Assembly: GCA_024123955.1 (NCBI GenBank)
Contig: CP099652.1
Location: 6,076,001-6,140,000, forward strand
Direction: 5' to 3'
Source of the DNA: Oxalobacteraceae bacterium OTU3CINTB1
Lineage (GTDB): Bacteria > Pseudomonadota > Gammaproteobacteria > Burkholderiales > Burkholderiaceae_D
Length of the DNA: 64,000 bases
Part shown: piece by piece, positions 48,303 through 56,529 of the stretch
How positions within the stretch are numbered: position 1 is the stretch's first letter
Layout of the letters: every line of letters begins with the position of its first letter
Program-made: the position numbers and the translations under genes
Notes under the pieces: generated by a model
Told to the model about the DNA's origin: nothing
The model's input: only the letters and a program-made list of their open reading frames with translations
Database searches by the model: none

Positions 48303-48845
48303 TTAAGAAGGCGCCTGGTTCGACGGCGCCTCTTCCACCTTCTCTTTGTCCTTCTTCGCCTGCGGACAAACCTTGCAGGTGCCGGCCTTGCGTCCGAAAT
48401 CGGTCACCAGCGGCAACCGCATCGGCACCGCCTCGTCGCCGCAATAGCCGCCATCGAGCACCAGGGTCCTGCCGCCGTCGGCGATCTTGCCGCTGATGGT
48501 GCGCTCCTCCTCGTCGGGCGGGCGCACGGTGAAATACATCTGCCGCCCACGCGGATCGATATTGACGTCGCTGGCCACCACCGGCCAGCTCAAGCCGCCC
48601 GCCGTGTACTCGTACAGCACCGTATCGACTTCCGCGAAGCGCTGCAAGGTGATGCGCTGGCCGCCGAATTCGCCGCTCTCGGCGTTGATGCACAAATCGG
48701 AAAACACCACCATGCCGTAACGCGGCAGGCCGGCATTGGCGGACGGCTTGCGCGCCGCCTTGGGCGCGGCCAGCACGGCGCACGAGGCGATCAGCATGGC
48801 GCCGGCGAATACGGCGCGTCGTTTCATCATCATGGTCGTCGTCAT
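48303..48845 (-). CDS. Small secreted protein of unknown function
   Basis: 180 residues from the ATG at 48845 (other starts at 48857 GTG, or ATGs 12-15 bases later, are possible). The N-terminus is a signal peptide (RRAVFAGAMLIASCAVLA-AP). The mature part has cysteines (DLCINAES, GGYCGDEA, GTCKVCPQ) and strand-rich segments (GMVVFSDLCIN, RQMYFTVRPPDEEERTISG, RTLVLDGGYCGDEAV). The family was not recognised. A Lys/Glu-rich tail follows. It is the last minus-strand gene before the REP-like repeat at 48181. Confidence 0.6.
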   Translation of the reverse strand: MTTTMMMKRRAVFAGAMLIASCAVLAAPKAARKPSANAGLPRYGMVVFSDLCINAESGEFGGQRITLQRFAEVDTVLYEYTAGGLSWPVVASDVNIDPRGRQMYFTVRPPDEEERTISGKIADGGRTLVLDGGYCGDEAVPMRLPLVTDFGRKAGTCKVCPQAKKDKEKVEEAPSNQAPS

Positions 48846-48863
48846 CAATAAAACCACTTTCAG

Positions 48864-48897
48864 AAAAGAACAACGGCTGCACCAGGCAGCCGTTGTT
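48864..48897 (-). terminator. Intrinsic terminator of the general porin gene
   Basis: AACAACGGCTGC and GCAGCCGTTGTT form a perfect 12-bp stem with a 5-base loop; on the minus strand it is followed by TTCTTTTC. It lies 24 bases past the porin stop. Confidence 0.85.
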
Positions 48898-48920
48898 GAT
48901 ACTAACTCTGAATGAACAGA

Positions 48921-49997
48921 TTAGAAGCTGTGTTTCACGCCGATGTTGAAGGCTTTGTCGCCCGAACCAACTTCGGTGTTGTTGCCAACGGTGTAAGCTG
49001 CGCCGTTTTTGTTTTTGATCTTAGCGTACGCCAGGTAAGCGCTGGTGCGCTTCGACAGGTTGTACGAGTAGCCAACGCCCCACTGGCTAGCGTCGTTGTT
49101 AGCGGCTTCTTTATCGTTTTTACGGATGTACGAAGCCATGACAACGCCGTTACCGGCTGGAACGGTTACGCCGACCAGTGCGTCAGCGCTGTCTTGCGAC
49201 GCGACTGGAGCAACGGTGTAGCCGAATGGGTTGGTGGTGTTAGCCAGAGGCGCGCTGTTCTGGCCCTTGTCTTGACCGTAGGCTGCGAAAACTTTAACAA
49301 CTTTGAAGTCGTAGTTCGCGGCGATCAGGCTGTTGTGGCCGATGCTGTTGGTTTTAACGGTAGCGGTGTCGTTGTTACGGTTGTTGTAAGCGGCAGCGAT
49401 GTTCAGCGGACCGTTGGTGTAACCGATCGACGCGCCCAGTTGACGCTGTGCAGCCGAATCGCCAGCGGTTTCGCCCAGGCTGTACGAAGCAGCAGCCGAG
49501 AAACCGTACAGCGATGGGGTTTTGTACACAACGCCGTTGTCGGCGCGGGTCATGTTGCCGGCAACCGGGAACAGGTTTTTAGCGGTACCAGCGTAGCCCA
49601 TTGCGAACGGGTCAGCCACGTCGCGCAGGGTTTCGTAGTAAGGGGTGTACTGACGACCGATGGTCAGGGTACCGGCGGTCTTCGAGCTCAGGCCAACATA
49701 GGCTTCGCGGTTGAACAGGCGGTTGTTGGCGTTGTCCAGCGAACCGTCGTCGATTTTAACGCCGGCTTCCAGCTTGAAGATTGCGCTCAGACCGCTGCCC
49801 AGGTCTTCGGTGCCTTTGAAGCCGATACGCGAAGCCGAAGCCACGCCGCTTTGTACTGCAGTCTTGTTACCAGCAGCACCGCCACGCTCGGAGGTCAGGC
49901 CGGCATCGACGATACCGTACATGGTGACGTTCGATTGCGCCATAGCTACGTTGCTCAGGGCGCCCAGGATGGCGATGGAGATCAGGGATTTTTTCAT
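48921..49997 (-). CDS. General outer membrane porin (betaproteobacterial type)
   Basis: 358 residues. Signal peptide of 20 residues (KKSLISIAILGALSNVAMA-Q), then 'SNVTMYGIVDAGLTSERGG', 'SRIGFKGTEDLGSGLSAIFKLEAGV', 'FNREAYVGLSS-TAGTLTIGRQYTPYYE', the loop 3 type segment, and a C-terminal Phe (NIGVKHSF), all standard for the trimeric porins of Burkholderiales. Codon choice is strongly biased, which suggests a highly expressed protein. Strong terminator after it; AAGGA lies ten bases before the ATG, and 49998-50300 holds the promoter. Confidence 0.95.
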   Translation of the reverse strand: MKKSLISIAILGALSNVAMAQSNVTMYGIVDAGLTSERGGAAGNKTAVQSGVASASRIGFKGTEDLGSGLSAIFKLEAGVKIDDGSLDNANNRLFNREAYVGLSSKTAGTLTIGRQYTPYYETLRDVADPFAMGYAGTAKNLFPVAGNMTRADNGVVYKTPSLYGFSAAASYSLGETAGDSAAQRQLGASIGYTNGPLNIAAAYNNRNNDTATVKTNSIGHNSLIAANYDFKVVKVFAAYGQDKGQNSAPLANTTNPFGYTVAPVASQDSADALVGVTVPAGNGVVMASYIRKNDKEAANNDASQWGVGYSYNLSKRTSAYLAYAKIKNKNGAAYTVGNNTEVGSGDKAFNIGVKHSF

Positions 49998-50813
49998 TAC
50001 ATGTTTCCTTCAGTTGTGTTGCTGTAAAAAGGTATAGCTAGTAGTGCGGCTAAATACGGTGCTTATCGGCGTCACCAGCAGGCGCCGTATGTGCGTGAGG
50101 GCAAACTCCCCAGCTGCCACTGTGCGGTCCCATCAGGCGGAACGCGCTCACTTAAGTTGCGGCCGATTTAATCGACGCTCGCAGGTTCGCGGTGCGCAAA
50201 CGCACCGGAGGCGGCACTATACTGATGCTTGACGACTCCATCAAGTGCAAAAACGTTCATAGTGCAACGTCCCTGTCCTTGTCAGATTTTCAAAACACCC
50301 GTATTTTAACGCATCGCAATATTTCATGCCGAGCAAGCGAACTAGCCCAGTTTTTCCGCACGATGAACTTCATGCAGCAACCCGTTTTGCGGGCCGCCCT
50401 AGTGACAAATGCAAGATCAATGCATGCGTACTACATCGTTGTCGGACCAAGTAAAAATAGCCACTTTGCTATTTCTGGCGCTATTTTATACTGAAGCCCC
50501 TGCGCGAACCTGCGCACTCCATGGTAATAAGCTAACAACCAGCGACATTGTTTGGCTTGGAAATACAGCAAAATAGCCTTCAAACCAACGATGATCGTAG
50601 TGTTACAGGAGTAAACTAGTCATAAATTCTGTCCGCAGGGCAACTATTGCGGTGCATCAGGAATTTGTAAGAAATTGCTACGTGTTGCACAGAAACGACA
50701 CATCACGCACCAATTCGACACGTTATCGCCCCAAAGCGGGGCGATCGTGCTTGCGCCAGCGCTCTTTTATGCATGAGCAAAACTCATATCCGGCGCCGTA
50801 GTGGACGGCGCGA
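49998..50813. other. Porin upstream region and intergenic stretch
   Basis: About 815 bases without a convincing gene. The left part should hold the porin promoter and 5' leader. Short open frames here are unlikely to be genes because no ribosome site or protein-like composition is seen. The part 50500-50700 is AT-rich, with no clear dyads. A strong hairpin lies at 50725-50745 (separate entry). Confidence 0.4.
50725..50745 (-). terminator. Hairpin after the eight-gene operon, possible terminator
   Basis: ATCGCCCC-AAAGC-GGGGCGAT, a perfect 8-bp GC-rich stem with a 5-base loop, 68 bases past the stop of the last gene (NTF2-like). No T-run follows on either strand, so a Rho-dependent or RNA-end-protecting role is possible. 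Confidence 0.4.
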
Positions 50814-51248
50814 CTAGCGGGACGCCGAGCGTTTTAGATAGCGCATCAGCGCGCCCAGCACCGGCAGCTTCTCGTACAACTCCTCGGCCGCGTCCCAGTA
50901 ATCCCGGTGTAGCGCAACTTTGCCATCGGCATCGAACCGCACATGCGTGGCGCCGCGAATGACCTGCGGCTGTTCCGGCCAGCGCACGAAGCGGAATTGC
51001 ATTTCCCACGTCAAAAACGCCTGGTCGCCCCGGCCCATATGCTCGATGACGACAAAACGCGGTTCGCGCAGGCGCACGAACATATGCTCGAAGACCTTGA
51101 CGATGGCCGCATGGCCGCGAATCTCATTGAACGGATCCTTGAACAATGCATCGGCCGCGTAAACCTCCGCGATCCCCGACACCGCCGCCGGCGTCAGCGT
51201 CTCGTAAAACACGATCAGGCGGCGCAAAGCCGCTTGCATATCGCTCAT
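50814..51248 (-). CDS. NTF2-like / SnoaL-fold protein
   Basis: 144 residues. Cone-shaped alpha-beta fold of the NTF2 type: 'RLIVFYETLTPAAVSGIAEVYAADALFKDPFNEIRGHAAIVKVFEHMF', then strands ('FVVIEHMGRGDQAFLTWEMQFRF', 'VIRGATHVRFDADGKVALHRDYWDAAEELYE'). Members bind or transform small hydrophobic ligands. It is the last gene of the eight-gene operon and overlaps the SDR gene as ATGA. The role in the pathway is unknown. Confidence 0.82.
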   Translation of the reverse strand: MSDMQAALRRLIVFYETLTPAAVSGIAEVYAADALFKDPFNEIRGHAAIVKVFEHMFVRLREPRFVVIEHMGRGDQAFLTWEMQFRFVRWPEQPQVIRGATHVRFDADGKVALHRDYWDAAEELYEKLPVLGALMRYLKRSASR

Positions 51249-52033
51249 AAGCGCGTCACCCTGGCGATCAGCCAGAAGTAAAGTCGATACGGCAGCAGCC
51301 GGGCGAAGCGCAGCGTATTGGTGAACTTGCGCGGAAAGTGAATATGGAACGCCCCCCGCTCGACACCGCGCACCAGTTCCCGCGCGGCGTCGGCCGGCTG
51401 CATCAGTCCCGGCATCGGAAAATCATTCCCCTTGGTCAGCGGCGTATCGACGAAACCCGGATTGATCAGATGCACGGCGATGCCCTTCGGGTGCAGATCG
51501 AAGTACAGCGACTCGGCCAGATTGATCAGCGCCGCCTTGGTCGGACCGTAGACCAGCGCCTTCGGCAAGCCGCTATAGCCGGCCACGGAGCTGACAATGC
51601 CGATGCCGCCGCTGCGCTGCCGGATCAGCATCGGCAACACCGGCGCCAGGCAATTGAACACGCCGCGCAGATTCAGATCGATCAGCTGATTCGCTTTTTC
51701 CAGATCGAAGCTGTCGGCGCGCATTTCGTTATACCCGCCGGCCACCAGCAGCACCAGGTCGATGCGCGGCCAGCTGGCCAGGATCTCGTCGCGCGCGCGC
51801 GCCACGCTGGCGTGATTGGTGACATCCAGCGCCACCGCGAGGGTCCTGGGCATGGCATCGGCATCGGCGGCCGCCAGCTCGTCCAGCGCATCCTGTCGGC
51901 GCGCGGACAACGCCACGTGCGCGCCCTTCGCCAACAGCAGCCGTGCCGTGGCGGCGCCGATGCCGGTGGAAGCGCCGACGATCCACACATATTGATCGGC
52001 CCAGTCGTCGATGACATGGTTCATCGCCATCAC
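51245..52033 (-). CDS. Short-chain dehydrogenase/reductase
   Basis: 262 residues. Nucleotide loop GASTGIG (residues 20-26), NAG-type loop VAGG, catalytic Ser148/149 (IGIVSSVAGYSG) and Tyr162-x3-Lys166 (YGPTK). The C-terminus 'LPYRLYFWLIARVTRL' is hydrophobic, possibly tied to the membrane, which suits a lipid substrate. The start (GTG at 52033, or ATG at 52030) overlaps the DUF3833 stop. Seventh gene of the operon. Confidence 0.88.
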   Translation of the reverse strand: MMAMNHVIDDWADQYVWIVGASTGIGAATARLLLAKGAHVALSARRQDALDELAAADADAMPRTLAVALDVTNHASVARARDEILASWPRIDLVLLVAGGYNEMRADSFDLEKANQLIDLNLRGVFNCLAPVLPMLIRQRSGGIGIVSSVAGYSGLPKALVYGPTKAALINLAESLYFDLHPKGIAVHLINPGFVDTPLTKGNDFPMPGLMQPADAARELVRGVERGAFHIHFPRKFTNTLRFARLLPYRLYFWLIARVTRL

Positions 52034-52584
52034 CGCACCTGCTCGGAACGGCGGTTGAACACCACCGTCAGGCTGCCCAGGCCGACATTGAACTTGCTCA
52101 TTTGCGCCCGGTTGAGCATCACGCGGTCGTCGATCAGATACATCCAGTCGTCGAAGTCGACGTTATAAACCTTGTCGCCGACCGGCAGCGCCAGCACGTA
52201 CTGCAAGCGCATCGCGTTACCCGACACCTCCACCTTCGCCTCGCCCACGACATCGGGCGCGGTGCCGATGTAGCGGCCCTCGGCGGTCTTGCGCAAGGTC
52301 CAGACCCGCCGTTGCTTGGTGCCGTCCGAATAGACGAATTCCTCGTCGAGCGTGCCGACGTCGCCGCTCCAGCTGCAGCGCATCAGCACCGTGAAGCGTT
52401 TCTCCACCGTGCCGGCGCGGTTCTGGAACATGCCGTGGACGTCGAGCGTGCCGTTGAAGTAGCGCTGGATATCAAGCTTGGGCGCCTCCTGCGCGTAGTG
52501 GTCCGGCTGCACCGGCAGCGAGCAGCCGTTCAGCAAAAACGCGCAGGTGATCGCGGCGGCGGCGCAAAGGCGGGTAATTTTCAT
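52030..52584 (-). CDS. DUF3833 lipoprotein
   Basis: 184 residues. Lipoprotein signal with lipobox LLNGC (Cys21), then a strand-rich lipocalin-like body 'FNGTLDVHGMFQNRAGTVEKRFTVLMRCSW', 'LDEEFVYSDGTKQRRVWTL', 'YVLALPVGDKVYNVDFDDWMYLIDDRVMLNRAQMSKFNVGLGSLTVVFNRR'. This is the DUF3833 pattern; the function is unknown, though a lipid-binding role in the envelope would fit the operon. It starts 15 bases after the MFS gene. Confidence 0.88.
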   Translation of the reverse strand: MKITRLCAAAAITCAFLLNGCSLPVQPDHYAQEAPKLDIQRYFNGTLDVHGMFQNRAGTVEKRFTVLMRCSWSGDVGTLDEEFVYSDGTKQRRVWTLRKTAEGRYIGTAPDVVGEAKVEVSGNAMRLQYVLALPVGDKVYNVDFDDWMYLIDDRVMLNRAQMSKFNVGLGSLTVVFNRRSEQVR

Positions 52585-52599
52585 TGTGTGGTCTCCAGT

Positions 52600-53889
52600 T
52601 CAGCAATCGCGTAGCGGCGCGCGCCACAACAGCGCGGCCGCAATCAGTTTTAAACAGCAAGGCAGCAACGCATAGGCGAATGACAGCGCGCCCAGGCCCT
52701 GCCCCGTGCCAGGCGTGTAGCCCAGTAATTCGAGCGCCGGCAAGGCGACACCGGCCGCCAGCGCCAGGGTCATTTGCACGCCCCAGTTCCATACGCCGAA
52801 ATACGCCGCCTCGCGCCGGCCGCTGTCGCCGGCGCCGGCGATGACGCCGGCCAGCAACGCAGGCGGCAACGCCAGGTCGGCGCCCAGCGCCAGGCCGGAA
52901 ATGGCGCAGATGACGCCAAACGAAACGACATCGCCGGGCCCCAGCCAATACGCCCAGACGAAGACGGCGGCCGTCAGCAGCATGCTGGCGACCCAGGCCC
53001 GCGCCTCGCCAAGGCGCCGCGCAGCCACCGGCCACGCCGCCATCGAAGCGGCCGCGCTGGCGAAGTACAGCAACAGGAACAGGCCGGCGTTGGAACCGAG
53101 CTTGAGGCGGTCCTCGGCGAAGAACAGGAACAGCGTGGCGGGTATCGAGGCGGCGACGCCGTTCACCATCAGCACCAGGAACAGCGCGCGGAAACGGCGC
53201 TGCCGGAACGGCGCGGACAGCTCGGCAAAGCGCAAGGGAGCTACCGCTGCCGCGTCCCGCATGGCCCGGGGTGGCTGGGGAGCCCTATATAACAGACAAA
53301 CGGCGCCCGCCAGCAGCGTGGCGGCAAAGGCATAGCTCAACGCGTCGTAATCGAAGACGGCGGGCAGCACGGCAGCCATCATCACGCCGAACAGACCGCA
53401 GCTCTCGCGCACCGCCGCCAGCTTCGAGCGCTCGCCCGGCAGCTGGGTCAATGCGGCGCCCCAGCTTTGATGGGCGATGGTGGCGAGGCTGAAGCCGGTG
53501 TACACCAGCATCAGCGACAGCAGGAACCAGCATAGCGCCGGCACGCCGGTCAGCGCCGGAGGGTGGAACAGCATGGCGTAGCCGGCAATCAGCAGCGGCA
53601 GCGCGATCAGCACCGCGCGCCGATAGGCGCCGCCCGCCCGCGTGATCCACCAGCCCAGCAGCGGATCGATGAACGCCGCGACCGTGCGCGCCGCCAGCAG
53701 CGCGGCGCCGATGACGGCCAGCGTCAACGCGCCGCGCTGCGCGTAAAACTGCGGCACATACACATATATAGGCAGCGCCAGCATCGCCAGCGGCAGGCCG
53801 AACAAACCGTAATACAGCATCGCCATCAACGACAGCGATGGCGCACGCGTGGCGGCGGCAACGACGGCGGGCGCGGAATCGCGATTCAC
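52600..53889 (-). CDS. MFS transporter
   Basis: 429 residues with about twelve membrane helices; the pattern (YYGLFGLPLAMLALPIYVYVPQFYA, 'AFIDPLLGWWITR', 'RSKLAAVRESCGLFGVMMAAVLPAVF') resembles the GPH sugar/cation or related MFS group. Substrate unknown; being inside a lipid-modification operon it may move a lipid or fatty acid precursor. The start is GTG at 53889, overlapping the upstream stop as GTGA. Confidence 0.87.
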   Translation of the reverse strand: MNRDSAPAVVAAATRAPSLSLMAMLYYGLFGLPLAMLALPIYVYVPQFYAQRGALTLAVIGAALLAARTVAAFIDPLLGWWITRAGGAYRRAVLIALPLLIAGYAMLFHPPALTGVPALCWFLLSLMLVYTGFSLATIAHQSWGAALTQLPGERSKLAAVRESCGLFGVMMAAVLPAVFDYDALSYAFAATLLAGAVCLLYRAPQPPRAMRDAAAVAPLRFAELSAPFRQRRFRALFLVLMVNGVAASIPATLFLFFAEDRLKLGSNAGLFLLLYFASAAASMAAWPVAARRLGEARAWVASMLLTAAVFVWAYWLGPGDVVSFGVICAISGLALGADLALPPALLAGVIAGAGDSGRREAAYFGVWNWGVQMTLALAAGVALPALELLGYTPGTGQGLGALSFAYALLPCCLKLIAAALLWRAPLRDC

Positions 53890-54458
53890 GGTTTCGGCGC
53901 GGCGTCGCGCAGCAGCGCCTCGCGCAGCTTGGGCGCGGTGGTGGCGGAATCGAGCCAGATGCCGAAGAAGGCCTGGGCGAAGGCCGGATCGGCCACCGTC
54001 GCCAGCGGCTTGCCGTCGCGGTAGAAGCGCACGCCCTCACCGGGCAGGAATAGACCGCTCAAGCGGCTGCCTTCCTTCACGTCCGGGAAGATCGCCTGCA
54101 TCTTTTCCAGCCATGCGGCACGCTGCGCCGCGCTGCCCGCGCCTGTCTTCTCCATCTGCGCGGCGCTGGCCTCGGCGATCCTGCGGCCGTCCAGCGCACG
54201 CGCGTAGCGCAGATCCAGCACGTAGGGCGCGGCGTCCTTTGCCGCTGGCCGGTATCCCTGGGGGCCGACCCACAATTCGGCAGTGTAGATCGATAGCCCG
54301 AAATAGGTGAACACGCCCTGCCCCGCCAGCCGCGCGGCGCCCAGCTCACGCTCGACGTGGGCCGGCGCTTCCGCCGCACGGGCGGACGGCCCGGCCGCCA
54401 GCATCAGCGCGCACAGCGCCGCCATGGCAAAACACCGGGCCCGCGACGCCGTGGGCAC
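53886..54458 (-). CDS. Chalcone isomerase-like protein
   Basis: 190 residues from a GTG at 54458, three bases after the cyclopropane synthase stop. A signal peptide is predicted (RARCFAMAALCALMLAAGPSARA-A). The rest is the chalcone isomerase-like fold: 'LAGQGVFTYFGLSIYTAELWVGPQGY', 'YVLDLRYARALDGRRIAEASAAQMEKTG', 'FPDVKEGSRLSGLFLPGEGVRFYRDGKPLATVADPAFAQAFFGIWLDSATTAPKLREALL'. Such proteins bind fatty acids in plants and bacteria, so it may carry a lipid in the periplasm. Fourth gene of the operon. Confidence 0.85.
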   Translation of the reverse strand: MPTASRARCFAMAALCALMLAAGPSARAAEAPAHVERELGAARLAGQGVFTYFGLSIYTAELWVGPQGYRPAAKDAAPYVLDLRYARALDGRRIAEASAAQMEKTGAGSAAQRAAWLEKMQAIFPDVKEGSRLSGLFLPGEGVRFYRDGKPLATVADPAFAQAFFGIWLDSATTAPKLREALLRDAAPKP

Positions 54459-54460
54459 CC

Positions 54461-55723
54461 TCAATCCTTCACCAGCGTGAACTGCATCACGTCGGTGTTC
54501 CCGGCGCGGAAGGCGGCTTCGCAATAGGCCAGGTAAAACTCCCAGGTCAGCATGAAGCGCTGGTCGAAGCCCTGCGCTTCCACCTCCGCGCGGCGGGCCA
54601 GGAAGCTGGCGCGCCACTGCCGCAGCGTATCGGCGTAATCGATGCCGAAGCAGAATTCGTCCACCACCCGCAAACCATGCAGGCCCGCCTGGCGCCGGAA
54701 CTCCGACGGCGACGGCAGCATCCCGCCGGGGAAAATGTACTGCTGAATGAAGTCGGTCCCTTTGCGATAACGGTCGAACAAACCGTCGTCGATGGTGATG
54801 GTCTGGATGCAGGCGCGCCCGCCCTGCTTCAGATTGCGCGCCACGCAGGCAAAGTAGCTGGGCCAATAGCTCTCGCCGACCGCCTCGAACATCTCGATCG
54901 AGGCGATGGCGTCGAACTGGCCGTCGCAGTCACGGTAATCGCACAAGCGCAAATCGGCCGACGCGGCCAGTCCGGCCCCGGCCAGCCGCTGCCTTGCGTA
55001 CCCCAGCTGCTCGGTCGACAAGGTCAGTCCGGTGACGTGCGCCCGCGCCTCGCGCGCGGCCGTCTCGGCGAAACCGCCCCAGCCACAACCGATTTCCAGC
55101 ACGCGCGCGCCCGGCCCCAGGTTCAAGGCGCCGACGATGCGACGGTATTTGGCCAGCTGCGCGGTGGCCAGGTCGCCGCCGTCGCCGTCGCGGAAGATCG
55201 CGCTCGAATACGTCATCGTCGGGTCCAACCATAGCTGATAGAACGCGTTGCCGATATCGTAGTGGGCGTGGATGTTCTTGCGGCTGCCGGCGCGCGAATT
55301 GCGGTTCATCAGGTGCTTGATCCGGTACAGCAGGCTGCCCCACCAGCTGCCATAGACCAGCTGCTCGAACTCGTCGCGGTTGCGTATCAACAGTTCGATC
55401 AAGCCGCTCAGGTTATCGGTCTTCCAGTCGCCGTCGATGAACGCCTCGGCGAAGCCGATATCGCCGGAGCGCATGGCGGCGCCGCACAGATTCCAGTTCT
55501 TCAGCTCCAGCGCGATCGGAAAGGAGCCGTCGCCGAACACCTCGAAGCCGCCGTCTGGCCGCTGCAGCAACAGCGCGCCGTGCTTCAGGCGCCGCAGCAT
55601 CTTGAGGATCACACGGGCGGCCGCCGGGATGGCGCCACCATGCGCGGGCGCCTGGATGGACAAGGGCGCCGGCAATGGCGCCGACAGCGGCGCGGCCGCG
55701 GTGGCGAGGGATTCTGTACTCAT
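54461..55723 (-). CDS. Cyclopropane-fatty-acyl-phospholipid synthase family protein
   Basis: 420 residues. Methylates the double bond of phospholipid acyl chains using SAM. The N-terminal lipid-binding part precedes 'NIHAHYDIGNAFYQLWLDPTMTYSSAIF', SAM motif 'VLEIGCGWGGFAE', 'VTGLTLSTEQLGYARQRL', 'ASIEMFEAVGE', 'FIQQYIFPGGMLPS'. ATG at 55723 overlaps the DUF1365 stop by four bases; the longer frame to 56293 runs across that gene. It may make cyclopropane or methylated (furan-type) fatty acids, the latter seen with similar gene sets. Confidence 0.92.
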   Translation of the reverse strand: MSTESLATAAAPLSAPLPAPLSIQAPAHGGAIPAAARVILKMLRRLKHGALLLQRPDGGFEVFGDGSFPIALELKNWNLCGAAMRSGDIGFAEAFIDGDWKTDNLSGLIELLIRNRDEFEQLVYGSWWGSLLYRIKHLMNRNSRAGSRKNIHAHYDIGNAFYQLWLDPTMTYSSAIFRDGDGGDLATAQLAKYRRIVGALNLGPGARVLEIGCGWGGFAETAAREARAHVTGLTLSTEQLGYARQRLAGAGLAASADLRLCDYRDCDGQFDAIASIEMFEAVGESYWPSYFACVARNLKQGGRACIQTITIDDGLFDRYRKGTDFIQQYIFPGGMLPSPSEFRRQAGLHGLRVVDEFCFGIDYADTLRQWRASFLARRAEVEAQGFDQRFMLTWEFYLAYCEAAFRAGNTDVMQFTLVKD

Positions 55724-56529
55724 CGTGATACTTTCTGTTGAGGCGGTAGTGGTTTTGAAAAGAATGGCACGCGCTTGAGCCAAAGCCTGGCGGCCTGCCA
55801 ATGGATGCGGACGATCACACCGATGGTCATCAGCGGATACGTGAAGAAGGCGCGCGCCGTATGGCGGTTGTCCAGCGGACCGGCGCGGCCGGACAGGCTG
55901 GTTTCGATCAGCGGTCCGGCCTCGTCGTCGTGATCGATGCTGGCCAGCGTGTGGTCCTGGCCGGCGCAAGGGCCGGAGGCACGCCGGCCCCAAAAAAAGC
56001 GGAAGCGGTAGCCGCCCCGCACATCGCAAAACGGCGAGACGTGGAAGATCTTGCGCGCCGCCAGTTCCTCGCCTGCGCCGATGGCGCCGCCGTTCTCCAG
56101 CAGGTAGCAATGGCGCTCGCCGAAGGTGTTGTGCACGTCGGCGACGATGGCGCGCAGCGTGCCGTCGCGGCGATGGCAGAACCAGAACGAGACGGGATTG
56201 AACACGTAGCCCAGCACGCGCGGCATGGTTTGCAGCCAGACCTCGCCGTCCGCATCGTGCACGCCCTCCGCCGCCAGCAGTCCATCGATCCACTGCAGCA
56301 AGGGCTGGCGGCCGTCGCCATGGTCGGCGTCATGGAACGACAGCAGATTAAAACGGTTGCGCGCGAACAGGCGGCAGCCGAAATCATGTTGGCCCAGCGT
56401 CCGCAGCGGCAAGCGCACGAAGTACATCCCGTACTGAAAACCATGGCGCACCGGCCGCAAACGCTGGTGCCGCACCTGGCCGAAGCAAAGCTGCGGCGCG
56501 GCCGGGGCTGTCGACAGGTCAGGCGGCAT
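55720..56529 (-). CDS. DUF1365 protein
   Basis: 269 residues from the ATG at 56529, which overlaps the FAD gene end by 11 bases. 'FGQVRHQRLRPVRHGFQYGMYFVRLPL', 'RNRFNLLSFHDADHGDG', 'LQTMPRVLGYVFNPVSFWFCHRRDG', 'ADVHNTFGERHCYLL' and 'KIFHVSPFCDVRGGYRFRFF' are DUF1365 signatures. The family almost always sits beside the FAD protein and Cfa, as here; its chemical role is not settled. Confidence 0.9.
   Translation of the reverse strand: MPPDLSTAPAAPQLCFGQVRHQRLRPVRHGFQYGMYFVRLPLRTLGQHDFGCRLFARNRFNLLSFHDADHGDGRQPLLQWIDGLLAAEGVHDADGEVWLQTMPRVLGYVFNPVSFWFCHRRDGTLRAIVADVHNTFGERHCYLLENGGAIGAGEELAARKIFHVSPFCDVRGGYRFRFFWGRRASGPCAGQDHTLASIDHDDEAGPLIETSLSGRAGPLDNRHTARAFFTYPLMTIGVIVRIHWQAARLWLKRVPFFSKPLPPQQKVSR

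Noticed and set aside
48912..50027. Plus-strand frame covering the whole porin gene
   Set aside because: Results from strong codon bias in the porin; Val/Gly-rich with no protein-like domain order.
50192..50494. 100-codon frame upstream of the general porin
   Set aside because: No ribosome site and low-complexity composition in AT-rich leader DNA.
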